From Comamonadaceae bacterium (GTDB taxonomy: Bacteria; Pseudomonadota; Gammaproteobacteria; Burkholderiales; Burkholderiaceae_C), in NCBI GenBank assembly GCA_947371775.1, contig CANBQX010000003.1, positions 1-35,039 of the forward strand: DNA of 35,039 bases. The letters run 5' to 3'. A program made the position numbers and the translations under genes. Below, piece by piece: positions 7,214-14,999 of the stretch. The notes beneath the pieces are model-generated. The model was not told the origin of the DNA. It saw only the letters and a list, made by a program, of their open reading frames with translations, and made no database searches. Each line of letters starts with the position of its first letter. Positions within the stretch are counted from its first letter, which is position 1.

Positions 7214-9024
7214 CAATCTTCCACCTGCAATATCGCCAAAAATGCCTCTTGCGGCACTTCAACAGAGCCAATTTGTTTCATGCGTTTTTTACCTGCTTTT
7301 TGCTTCTCAAGGAGCTTCTTCTTGCGCGAAATATCACCGCCGTAGCACTTGGCCAGCACGTTCTTTCGCAAGGCCTTGATTGTCTCACGGGCAATGATGT
7401 TGGCCCCGATCGCTGCCTGAATGGCGACGTCGTACATCTGCCGCGAAATGATCTCACGCATCTTGGCCACCACCGCCCGGCCGCGGTACTGCGATTGCGA
7501 GCGGTGCAGCATGATGGACAGCGCGTCCACTTTCTCGGCGTTCAGCAGAATATCGACCTTGACGACGTCAGCCGCACGGTACTCTTTGAACTCGTAGTCC
7601 ATCGAGGCATAACCCCGACTCACGCTTTTGAGCTTGTCGAAGAAGTCCAGCACAATTTCAGCCAGTGGCATTTCATAGGTCAGCACCACCTGGCGACCCT
7701 TGTAGGCCATGTTCATTTGAATGCCGCGCTTCTGATTCGCCAGCGTCATCACCACACCCACATACTCCTGTGGCATGTACAGGTGCATGGTCACAATCGG
7801 CTCACGGATTTCGGCGGTCTTGCCGATCTCGGGCATCTTGGATGGGTTTTCCACCATCACCACCGTGCCGTCGTTTTTCATGACCTCGTAAATCACGCTG
7901 GGTGCCGTGGTGATCAGGTCCTGGTCAAACTCGCGCTCCAAGCGCTCTTGCACAATTTCCATGTGCAGCAGGCCCAAAAACCCGCACCGGAACCCGAAGC
8001 CCAGCGCCTGCGAGACTTCGGGCTCATAGTGCAGCGAAGCATCATTGAGTTTGAGTTTTTCCAGGGCGTCGCGCAGGGAGTCGTACTCGCTGGCTTCGGT
8101 GGGATACAGACCGGCAAACACCTGGGGTTGAATTTCCTTAAAGCCAGGCAACGCTTCGGTGGCGGTGGCGGCCGCACCCGCAGTACCGGGCTTGATCAAG
8201 GTGACGGTGTCGCCCACTTTGGCAGCCTGCAGCTCTTTGATCCCCGCAATGATGTAGCCCACCTCACCCGCCTGCAAGAACGGACGCGGCTCGTTGGCGG
8301 GCGTAAACACGCCCAGGTTGTCGGCGTTGTAGGTGGCGCCAGAGGCCATCATCTTGATGCGCTCCCCTTTGGCCAAACGCCCGTCCACCACACGCACCAA
8401 CATCACAACGCCCACGTAGGCATCGAACCAGCTGTCAATGATCATGGCACGCAGGGGGCCGTCAGGATTGCCTTTGGGCGCAGGCACCTTGGCCACAATC
8501 GCTTCCAAAATTTCGTCAATGCCCACGCCCGTCTTGGCGGAGCAAGGAATCGCGTCGGTGGCGTCGATGCCGATGACGTCTTCAATCTCGCTGCGCGCGT
8601 TGTCCAGGTCGGCGTTGGGCAAATCGATTTTGTTCAAAACCGGAAGCACCTCCACACCGAGGTCGAGCGCGGTATAGCAGTTGGCCACCGTCTGCGCTTC
8701 CACGCCCTGGCTGGCATCCACCACCAGCAAGGCGCCCTCACACGCAGACAGGGAGCGGCTGACCTCGTACGAGAAGTCCACGTGACCCGGGGTATCAATC
8801 AGGTTCAGGTTGTAAGTCTGACCGTCCAACGCCTTGTAGTGCAGCGCGGCCGTCTGCGCTTTGATGGTGATACCGCGCTCTTTTTCAATGTCCATGGAGT
8901 CCAGTACCTGGGCCTCCATGTCCCGCGCCTCCAACCCGCCGCAGCGCTGGATCAGCCGGTCCGCGAGCGTGGATTTGCCATGGTCAATGTGCGCAATGAT
9001 GGAAAAATTTCTGATGTGTTGCAT
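7213..9024 (-). CDS. lepA: Elongation factor 4 (LepA)
   Basis: The 603-residue translational GTPase acts on ribosome back-translocation or 30S biogenesis (the role is debated). It starts MQHIRNFSIIAHIDHGKST, with G1 at 11-19, ERGITIKAQ (G2), DTPGHVDF (G3), NKIDLP (G4) and SAK (G5). The LepA-specific C-terminal domain is intact to the end (SVEVPQEAFLAIL). ATG 9024 is preferred over a TTG one codon upstream because the family starts at this residue. It is the first gene of the lepA-to-nagZ run, preceded by a gene-free stretch with a candidate promoter and a terminator-like hairpin. Confidence 0.97.
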   Translation of the reverse strand: MQHIRNFSIIAHIDHGKSTLADRLIQRCGGLEARDMEAQVLDSMDIEKERGITIKAQTAALHYKALDGQTYNLNLIDTPGHVDFSYEVSRSLSACEGALLVVDASQGVEAQTVANCYTALDLGVEVLPVLNKIDLPNADLDNARSEIEDVIGIDATDAIPCSAKTGVGIDEILEAIVAKVPAPKGNPDGPLRAMIIDSWFDAYVGVVMLVRVVDGRLAKGERIKMMASGATYNADNLGVFTPANEPRPFLQAGEVGYIIAGIKELQAAKVGDTVTLIKPGTAGAAATATEALPGFKEIQPQVFAGLYPTEASEYDSLRDALEKLKLNDASLHYEPEVSQALGFGFRCGFLGLLHMEIVQERLEREFDQDLITTAPSVIYEVMKNDGTVVMVENPSKMPEIGKTAEIREPIVTMHLYMPQEYVGVVMTLANQKRGIQMNMAYKGRQVVLTYEMPLAEIVLDFFDKLKSVSRGYASMDYEFKEYRAADVVKVDILLNAEKVDALSIMLHRSQSQYRGRAVVAKMREIISRQMYDVAIQAAIGANIIARETIKALRKNVLAKCYGGDISRKKKLLEKQKAGKKRMKQIGSVEVPQEAFLAILQVED

Positions 9025-9067
9025 CAAGCGAAAGCTTCAAAGTAAAAATTGAAAAAGGAGCGGGCAG

Positions 9068-9099
9068 AAAAAAGGGCGCGTTGTTGAATGAACGCGCCC
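9068..9099 (-). terminator. Intrinsic terminator or attenuator before lepA
   Basis: Read on the minus strand, GGGCGCGTT (9099-9091) pairs perfectly with AACGCGCCC (9082-9074) around an 8-base loop and is followed at once by six Ts (9073-9068). The 9-bp GC-rich stem plus U-tract is a textbook intrinsic terminator. It lies about 360 bases beyond the mucD stop and only 44 bases before the lepA ATG, so it may act as a leader attenuator or as the end of a short RNA rather than as the mucD terminator. Confidence 0.75.
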
Positions 9100-9138
9100 C
9101 AAACCAACCTCATTGGCAACTGCGAAAGCTGGGAGTTC

Positions 9139-9144
9139 ATTGTA
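9139..9144 (-). promoter_or_regulatory. Candidate -10 box for lepA leader
   Basis: The minus strand reads TACAAT here, preceded by a T-rich stretch. A consensus TTGACA is present at about 9174-9179, but 29 bases away, too far for a normal spacer, so the -35 is unclear. Predicted transcription would start near 9132, giving a leader of about 108 bases that contains the hairpin at 9068-9099. Confidence 0.35.
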
Positions 9145-9408
9145 GGCAAAAAGCGGTTCAAGCGAGGATTGGGTGTCAAGCCGCCCACTCCGCTGAGCGG
9201 TTCAAAAAAGAACTTATTCACAAGCAATCCACATCAAACCCACAGGCCGAGGCCTTCTCGAATGGTGATTTGGCGAAAGGGAGCGCTCCAATTCCGTATG
9301 GTGAGACAGGCTTCTCCGCTTATTACCAATCAACGCGATATTCACCACGCATTCTAACGAAAACATGGAAAGAAATCAGGATTTCACACCTCGATTCGGC
9401 TCTGAATA
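9145..9408. other. Gene-free intergenic stretch between lepA and mucD
   Basis: This stretch is AT-richer than its neighbours. I see only short open frames with no protein-like character, and no tRNA-like cloverleaf. It contains the palindrome GGAGCGCTCC near 9281-9290 and a stray consensus -35 (TTGACA on minus, about 9174-9179). Together with the flanking promoter and hairpins it fills the gap from 9025 to 9454. Confidence 0.5.
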
Positions 9409-9409
9409 C

Positions 9410-9426
9410 CCCCGCACAAGGCGGGG
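9410..9426 (-). terminator. Hairpin just after mucD
   Basis: CCCCGC (9410-9415) and GCGGGG (9421-9426) pair around loop ACAAG, 29 bases beyond the mucD stop. No good T-run follows on the minus strand (GTATTC), so it may be a weak or Rho-assisted terminator or a 3'-end stabilising hairpin. Confidence 0.45.
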
Positions 9427-9454
9427 CTTTGGCTTGAATCGTCTTCAGTGAACC

Positions 9455-10933
9455 TTAGTTTCCGGGACGGATCACAGCAAACTGAGTCCAGTCACCACGT
9501 CGAAAGAGCACGTTCAGTGACTTCTTCTTGTCGTGTTTGGCCAGCGCCGCCTCTAACTCGCGGGCAGACGCGACCTCGGTATTGCCCACGGCAATAATGA
9601 CATCGCCTTCGCGCAAGCCTGCCCGTGCCGCGCCCTCGGTCGCCGCATCGATACGCACACCCGATTTGACTTTGAGTTCTTTCTTTTGGGCATCTGACAA
9701 ATCACTCACGACCAAGCCGTAGGCCTGCCCGGTCACGCCCTTGGATTTGGTCTCTGGTGCGTCTGCAGCGTTAGAGGACGCAAGGTCAGCTTCAATCTCA
9801 GCAACGGTCACTGCCAGGTCTTTGGTGCTGCCACGGCGAAACACGGTAACAGTGGATCTGGTTCCGGGCTTGATACTGCCGACCACCCGGGGCAAGTCGC
9901 TGGATTTCTCGATCGACTTGCCGTCGAACTTGACAATGATGTCGCCCGCTTGGACGCCCGCTTTGTCAGCGGGTGCTCCGGTTTCGACGCCTGTGACCAA
10001 GGCACCCTGCGCTTTAGGTAATCCCATGGACTCGGCAACTTCTTTGCTAACAGGCCCAATCTGCACGCCAATACGTCCGCGGCTCACGCGCCCTTGCGTG
10101 CGCAACTGCTCGACCACCCGCACTGCCTCGTCCATCGGAATCGCAAATGAGATACCCATGAACCCACCCGAGCGGGAATAAATTTGGCTATTGATACCCA
10201 CGACCTCACCGCGCATATTGATCAGCGGGCCGCCGGAGTTGCCTGGATTGATGGCCACATCGGTTTGAATAAAGGGCAAAAAATCACCGGTGTCGCGTTG
10301 CTTGGCGCTCACGATGCCTGCGGTCACGGTGTTTTCCAGGCCAAAGGGCGAGCCGATGGCCATGACCCATTCGCCCACGCGCAAGCGCCCCACATCACCC
10401 ACCTTGATGGCAGGCAAACCAGTGGCTTCGATCTTCACCAAGGCCACATCGCTGCGCTTATCGGCGCCCAAAATTTTGGCTTTGAACTCGCGCTTGTCGG
10501 TCAATGTGACCAAAACTTCGTCGGCACCCTCCACGACATGGGCGTTGGTCATGATCAAACCGTCCGACGAGAAGATAAAACCCGACCCCACCCCTTTGGG
10601 TTGCTCTTCCTCAGGCCCTTGGCGATTCGGCCGCGGCGCCTGGCGCGGAATACTGGGCATGGGCAGTCCAAACCTCCGGAAAAACTCCAACATTTCATCG
10701 TCTGGCGACGCACCACCCGCACCTCTGGGAGCCACCTTTTCGAGAGTTCGGATATTGACGACCGATGGGCCGACCTGGTCTACGAGATCCGTGAAATCCG
10801 GCAAAGTCCGTACTTGTGCCACGGCACTTTGCACGGGAACAAAAACGGCAATGAGCCCAGCACCGGCCAGTACCGCACAGACCGAGAGATGAGCGAAACG
10901 GCGAATGGGCAAATACTTCCAAGATGTCAGCAT
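9455..10933 (-). CDS. mucD: Periplasmic serine endoprotease DegP/MucD family
   Basis: The 492-residue HtrA protease degrades misfolded envelope proteins. A signal sequence or anchor covers about 13-40. The trypsin-like triad is His132 (TNAHVV), Asp162 (SDVALVK) and Ser233 (GNSGGP). Two PDZ domains follow (about 280-375 and 395-490), with carboxylate-binding-type motifs such as GRIGVQIGPVS. ATG 10933 has AGAGGT seven bases upstream. In Burkholderiales mucD normally ends an rpoE-rseA-rseB-mucD operon beside fabF; here only a 155-residue YgfX-like gene separates it from fabF, so its sigma-E partners are not local. Confidence 0.94.
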   Translation of the reverse strand: MLTSWKYLPIRRFAHLSVCAVLAGAGLIAVFVPVQSAVAQVRTLPDFTDLVDQVGPSVVNIRTLEKVAPRGAGGASPDDEMLEFFRRFGLPMPSIPRQAPRPNRQGPEEEQPKGVGSGFIFSSDGLIMTNAHVVEGADEVLVTLTDKREFKAKILGADKRSDVALVKIEATGLPAIKVGDVGRLRVGEWVMAIGSPFGLENTVTAGIVSAKQRDTGDFLPFIQTDVAINPGNSGGPLINMRGEVVGINSQIYSRSGGFMGISFAIPMDEAVRVVEQLRTQGRVSRGRIGVQIGPVSKEVAESMGLPKAQGALVTGVETGAPADKAGVQAGDIIVKFDGKSIEKSSDLPRVVGSIKPGTRSTVTVFRRGSTKDLAVTVAEIEADLASSNAADAPETKSKGVTGQAYGLVVSDLSDAQKKELKVKSGVRIDAATEGAARAGLREGDVIIAVGNTEVASARELEAALAKHDKKKSLNVLFRRGDWTQFAVIRPGN

Positions 10934-11031
10934 AAAAAATTACCTCTTAGTCGAATTTTGGATACCAGAAATGCAGTGGATCGCGCCTTGATCGGCTGAA
11001 CTGGCTTGCATATGAGGCTGTCGTACATAAC

Positions 11032-11499
11032 TTAAATAGTCCGGCCAAAAAAATCAGTTTCACCCTCCCCGTCCTCGGCCAGGATGTTGTGGGCAGCAAC
11101 CAAGGCCCGCCTGAACGCCCGCCACGAGGCGACACTGTGGGCGCCGCGCTCCACCCACAACCACTGGCGCTGCCCTTGCTGCATTTGCAGCTCAAGCAAG
11201 ACAAAAGATTGCAAATCTACGCACCAACGGACACTGCAGCTTTGTTGGCCCTGTGCCTGTTGCCAGATCCATCCCCGACCCGTCCAGGCCAGCAGTCCAA
11301 CGGGACTTGTCCACCAGCGCCGGGCGCAGTGGGCAAGAACCACCAAGGAGGTCAGCGTCAAACCGGCGAAGGCCGGAGGCGTAATGGCGCAATACACCGC
11401 GCCGAGGAGGCTTGCATAAACCCCGGTCCACGCCAACAGAAAACAAAGCTGCGACCTGCTTCGGCCCAAGGAGGCTTGCGCGGCGGGTGGCAGGTGCAT
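11032..11499 (-). CDS. YgfX/CptA-like inner-membrane protein
   Basis: The 155-residue protein has two hydrophobic helices close together (about 17-37 and 42-58), followed by a soluble domain rich in Trp and Arg. The closing segment QWLWVERGAHSVASWRAFRR resembles the C-terminal strand-helix of YgfX (CptA), as does the helix-hairpin plus small beta domain layout. That is a remote resemblance judged by eye. YgfX proteins sit in the inner membrane; a cell-division toxin role was proposed for E. coli CptA. It starts 44 bases after fabF and ends 98 bases before mucD. An unrelated small membrane protein is the alternative. Confidence 0.7.
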   Translation of the reverse strand: MHLPPAAQASLGRSRSQLCFLLAWTGVYASLLGAVYCAITPPAFAGLTLTSLVVLAHCARRWWTSPVGLLAWTGRGWIWQQAQGQQSCSVRWCVDLQSFVLLELQMQQGQRQWLWVERGAHSVASWRAFRRALVAAHNILAEDGEGETDFFGRTI

Positions 11500-11543
11500 A
11501 CAAACTGCCTGAGGAAGCGTGAGCTGCGCGTCTCGCGCGGGGA

Positions 11544-12788
11544 TCAGGCCCGCTTGAAAACCAACGCGCCGTTGGTTCCGCCGAATCCGAAGTTGTTCTT
11601 CAATGCGTATTCCATCGGCAAGTCACGCGCGACGTTGGCACAGTAGTCCAAATCGCAATCGGGATCTTGGTTGAAGATGTTGATGGTCGGCGGGCTCTTT
11701 TGGTGGTGGAGCGCCAATACCGTGAACACCGATTCGATACCACCGGCACCACCGAGCAAGTGCCCGGTCATGGACTTGGTCGAGTTGACCACGACATTTT
11801 TGGCGTGATCGCCCAGCGCAGCCTTGATGGCATTGCTTTCGTTGGTGTCCCCCAACGGTGTAGACGTGCCGTGCGCGTTCAGGTAATTGATCTGGTCGGC
11901 ATTGATGCCGGCATTGCGCATGGCCGAGACCATCGCACGGCGGGGGCCGTCCAGGTTGGGTGCTGTCATATGACCCGCATCGGCGCTCATGCCAAAACCC
12001 GCGAGTTCGGCATAAATGCGGGCACCGCGCGCTTTGGCATGCTCGTACTCTTCCAACACCATGACGCCGCCACCCTCGCCCAAGACAAAACCGTCACGGT
12101 CTTTGTCCCAGGGGCGTGAAGCGGTTGCAGGGTCGTCGTTGCGGGTGCTCAATGCGCGCATCGCAGCAAAGCCGCCAACACCCAGCGGGGAAACCGTGGC
12201 CTCCGATCCACCGGCCACTACCACGTCGGCGTCGCCGTACTCAATGAGGCGCCCCGCCTGGCCTATGCAATGCAATCCGGTGGTGCAAGCGGTCGCTATC
12301 GCCAGGTTGGGGCCTTTGAAGCCATAACGAATGGATACGTGACCTGCGACCATGTTGATGATAGACGCCGGTACAAAAAACGGAGAAATCCGGCGCGGGC
12401 CGCGCGCGGCATATTCAATATGGGTGTTCTCGATCATTGGCAGTCCGCCGATGCCGGAACCAATGATGCAGGCAATGCGGGTGGCTTCTTCCTCGCCAAG
12501 CGCATCACCCGTTGGCAAGCCGGAGTCTTCCACCGCCTGGATAGCGGCTGCCATTCCGAAGTGGATGAAGCGGTCCATGGCCCGCGCTTCCTTGGCGCTG
12601 ATGTAGCGCTCCAAATCAAAATCGCGCACTTCTCCGGCAATTTTGCAGGCAAAAGCCGAGGTGTCAAAGGCAGTAATCAAGCCAATGCCGGACTGGCCTG
12701 CAAGCAGATTGGCCCACGCCTGCTCCACCGTATTGCCGACGGGACTGACACAACCCAAACCTGTAACGACGACGCGACGACGGGACAT
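11544..12788 (-). CDS. fabF: 3-oxoacyl-[acyl-carrier-protein] synthase II FabF
   Basis: The 414-residue elongating condensing enzyme extends acyl-ACP with malonyl-ACP. The Cys-His-His triad is visible: Cys168 in TACTTG, His306 in NAHGTSTPLGD and His343 in TGHLLGGAGG. ATG 12788 is chosen over an in-frame ATG 27 bases upstream because AGGTGA lies just before it and the family starts MSRRRVVVTGLG. It is downstream of acpP in the conserved fabD-fabG-acpP-fabF order, with 126 bases between acpP and fabF that hold only a small GC-rich hairpin (12892-12908). Confidence 0.97.
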   Translation of the reverse strand: MSRRRVVVTGLGCVSPVGNTVEQAWANLLAGQSGIGLITAFDTSAFACKIAGEVRDFDLERYISAKEARAMDRFIHFGMAAAIQAVEDSGLPTGDALGEEEATRIACIIGSGIGGLPMIENTHIEYAARGPRRISPFFVPASIINMVAGHVSIRYGFKGPNLAIATACTTGLHCIGQAGRLIEYGDADVVVAGGSEATVSPLGVGGFAAMRALSTRNDDPATASRPWDKDRDGFVLGEGGGVMVLEEYEHAKARGARIYAELAGFGMSADAGHMTAPNLDGPRRAMVSAMRNAGINADQINYLNAHGTSTPLGDTNESNAIKAALGDHAKNVVVNSTKSMTGHLLGGAGGIESVFTVLALHHQKSPPTINIFNQDPDCDLDYCANVARDLPMEYALKNNFGFGGTNGALVFKRA

Positions 12789-12914
12789 ATTCACCTGTAT
12801 GGAACTTTGCTGCAATGAAACGCTGCATCACTGCAGCTTTTACTCAAGCCCCGGCGGGCGGCATTGCATCCGGCAACCAGGGCCCCGTTCGGCCGCCAAG
12901 CTGGCGGCTAGGCC

Positions 12915-13154
12915 TTAGGCCTTTTTGTGGGTTGTCGCGTAATCCACCGCGTTTTGCACCGTGGTGATTTTTTCTGCGTCTTCGTCAGGAATTTCGATAC
13001 CGAATTCGTCTTCGAGTGCCATGACCAACTCCACGGTGTCCAGGGAGTCAGCGCCCAAATCGGCTACGAAAGCCTTTTCGTTGGTGACTTGGGATTCTTC
13101 AACACCGAGTTGCTCGGCAATGATTTTTTTGACACGTACTTCGATATCGCTCAT
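12915..13154 (-). CDS. acpP: Acyl carrier protein
   Basis: The 79-residue acidic four-helix protein carries growing acyl chains. GADSLD (34-39) contains Ser37, the 4'-phosphopantetheine site modified by AcpS, also in this window. A strong ribosome-binding site (AGAGGGA) precedes the ATG. A candidate promoter and dyad are upstream, consistent with independent high expression within the fab cluster. Confidence 0.98.
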   Translation of the reverse strand: MSDIEVRVKKIIAEQLGVEESQVTNEKAFVADLGADSLDTVELVMALEDEFGIEIPDEDAEKITTVQNAVDYATTHKKA

Positions 13155-13187
13155 GGATTCCCTCTGAGGGTTGTAAAACAGTCCGTT

Positions 13188-13219
13188 ATTTTACCAGCGC
13201 AAACACTCAGAATTTGCGC
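13188..13219 (-). promoter_or_regulatory. Candidate acpP promoter with overlapping dyad
   Basis: The minus strand shows a -10-like TAAAAT (13193-13188) 33 bases from the acpP ATG. Just upstream lies a perfect inverted repeat, GCGCAAA (13197-13203) and TTTGCGC (13213-13219) with a 9-base spacer, covering the expected -35 region. No consensus -35 is seen. The dyad could be an operator, or a hairpin after fabG, but no T-tract follows it. Confidence 0.4.
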
Positions 13220-13261
13220 CAGCGGTCGAACGGACACATCGACCAAAGCTAAATGCATACT

Positions 13262-14008
13262 TTACATGTACATGCCGCCATTGACATGCAATTCCTGCCC
13301 AGTGACATAAGCCGCCTGGGGCGAGGCCAAGTACACCACCGCATGCGCAATATCGCTTGGTTTTCCCAAATGCCCCAGCGGAATTTGGCCCTGCAAGGCG
13401 GCTTTTTGCTCGGGGGCCAGTTCGGCCGTCATGTCCGTTTCAATAAAGCCGGGCGCCACGCAGTTGACGGTAATGTTGCGTGAACCTAGCTCGCGGGCCA
13501 AGGCGCGCGTCATGCCCGCGACACCGGCTTTCGCCGCGGCATAGTTGGCCTGGCCCGGGTTGCCCGAGGCGCCAACCACGGACGTGATGTTGATGATGCG
13601 GCCATAGCGCTGCTTCATCATGGTGCGCATGACCGCGCGGCTCATGCGAAAAACGCCTTTGAGGTTGGCATCGATCACGGCGTCCCAGTCCTCGTCTTTC
13701 ATGCGCATCGCCAGGTTGTCACGGGTAATACCGGCGTTGTTGACCAGCACCTGGAGTCCACCCCACTCTTTGACGACGCTGTCCACCAGGGCGTCAGTCG
13801 CTGCGCCGTCGGTCACGTTCAGCACGCGCCCGGCGCAACCCGGGAAATCGGCCAATGCCTGGGCCACCGATGTAGCCCCTGCCTCGGAGGTTGCCGTACC
13901 GATGACCCGCACTCCGCTGCGCGCCAATTCGAGTGCGATCGCTGCACCGATGCCACGGGATGCTCCGGTGACCAATGCCACCTGGCCTTCAAAAACAGTT
14001 TCTGTCAT
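13262..14008 (-). CDS. fabG: 3-oxoacyl-[acyl-carrier-protein] reductase FabG
   Basis: The 248-residue short-chain dehydrogenase reduces 3-ketoacyl-ACP with NADPH. The cofactor motif TGASRGIG is at 14-21, NNAG at 90-93, and the catalytic tetrad is Asn114, Ser143, Tyr156 and Lys160 (YAAAK). The C-terminal TGQELHVNGGM is typical of FabG. The start overlaps the fabD stop by four bases (ATGA). Confidence 0.97.
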   Translation of the reverse strand: MTETVFEGQVALVTGASRGIGAAIALELARSGVRVIGTATSEAGATSVAQALADFPGCAGRVLNVTDGAATDALVDSVVKEWGGLQVLVNNAGITRDNLAMRMKDEDWDAVIDANLKGVFRMSRAVMRTMMKQRYGRIINITSVVGASGNPGQANYAAAKAGVAGMTRALARELGSRNITVNCVAPGFIETDMTAELAPEQKAALQGQIPLGHLGKPSDIAHAVVYLASPQAAYVTGQELHVNGGMYM

Positions 14009-14955
14009 ACCAGAACTCCTTCAACTTCGGCCAAGGTGGCCGGGTCGAAAACTGCGAGCCCCGTCAATTCCGGATCGATGCGCTTGACCATGCCAGCCAG
14101 CACTTTGCCGGGCCCACACTCCACCAAATGAGAAATTCCGCGTGCCTTGATGGCCTGTACCGTTTCCACCCAGCGCACTGGACCAAAGGCCTGGCGGTAC
14201 AAAGCGTCGCGCACACGTGCCAGATCGGACTCGACGGCCACGTCGATGTTATTGACCAGCGCGATTTCTGGACGCGAAAATTCGATCTCCGCCAAGCGCT
14301 GCTGCAATTTTTGCGCGGCAGGCAGCATCAAGGAGGAATGGAACGGGGCCGACACCGGCAGCAACAGCGCGCGCTTGGCGCCGTTGGCCTTGAGCACTTC
14401 ACACGCGCGGTCCACTGCCGCCTTGCTACCGGAAATCACGGTTTGAGAGGGGTCATTGAAGTTTGCCGCTTCCACCACTTCACGGGATCCAACGCCATAC
14501 TCTTTTGTCACCTCCTGGCACAGTGCCGCGATGCGTGCCGCGTCCATGCCCAAAATAGCGGCCATGGCGCCCACGCCCACAGGCACTGCTTCCTGCATGG
14601 CTTGGGCGCGAAGTCGCACCAAGGGGGTGGCCTGCGACAAGGTCAAGGCGCCAGCGGCGACCAGCGCGGCGTATTCCCCCAAAGAATGACCCGCGACCAC
14701 AACAGGTGCGACTCCCACTTCCGACATCCACACCCGGTATGCCGCCACCCCCGCCACCAGCATCACGGGTTGGGTATTGGTGGTGAGGGACAGGGTTTCT
14801 TTGGGGCCTTCGTGGATCAGCTTGGCCAGGTCTTCGCCCAGGGCGTCAGAGGCCTCCGTCAATGCGGCACGTACAACCGGGTGATCACCCCAGGCATCGA
14901 GCATGCCGACCGACTGAGAACCTTGTCCGGGAAAAATAAAAGCGAATGGTTTCAT
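14005..14955 (-). CDS. fabD: Malonyl-CoA:ACP transacylase FabD
   Basis: The 316-residue enzyme moves malonyl groups from CoA to ACP. FPGQGSQ (8-14), the nucleophile motif GHSLGE (89-94, Ser91) and His206 in SAPFHSSLM are all present. It lies 44 bases after fabH and overlaps fabG by four bases. Full length for the family. Confidence 0.97.
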   Translation of the reverse strand: MKPFAFIFPGQGSQSVGMLDAWGDHPVVRAALTEASDALGEDLAKLIHEGPKETLSLTTNTQPVMLVAGVAAYRVWMSEVGVAPVVVAGHSLGEYAALVAAGALTLSQATPLVRLRAQAMQEAVPVGVGAMAAILGMDAARIAALCQEVTKEYGVGSREVVEAANFNDPSQTVISGSKAAVDRACEVLKANGAKRALLLPVSAPFHSSLMLPAAQKLQQRLAEIEFSRPEIALVNNIDVAVESDLARVRDALYRQAFGPVRWVETVQAIKARGISHLVECGPGKVLAGMVKRIDPELTGLAVFDPATLAEVEGVLV

Positions 14956-14999
14956 AGCGTGTTGCGTAAAAGTGCAATCGTCTTGGCGGGCTACTTTGG

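Noticed and set aside
7249..9045. 598-codon open frame on plus, antisense to lepA
   Set aside because: It mirrors lepA codon by codon, a common effect of GC-rich codon bias; the His/Val/Gln-rich composition has no domain, and lepA is unmistakable.
9081..9437. 118-codon plus-strand frame in the lepA-mucD gap
   Set aside because: It starts inside the terminator hairpin, lacks a ribosome-binding site and reads as non-protein-like sequence.
12892..12908. Hairpin GCCGCC-AAGCT-GGCGGC between acpP and fabF as a terminator
   Set aside because: No T-run follows on the minus strand and fabF downstream has no separate clear promoter, so termination here is not supported.
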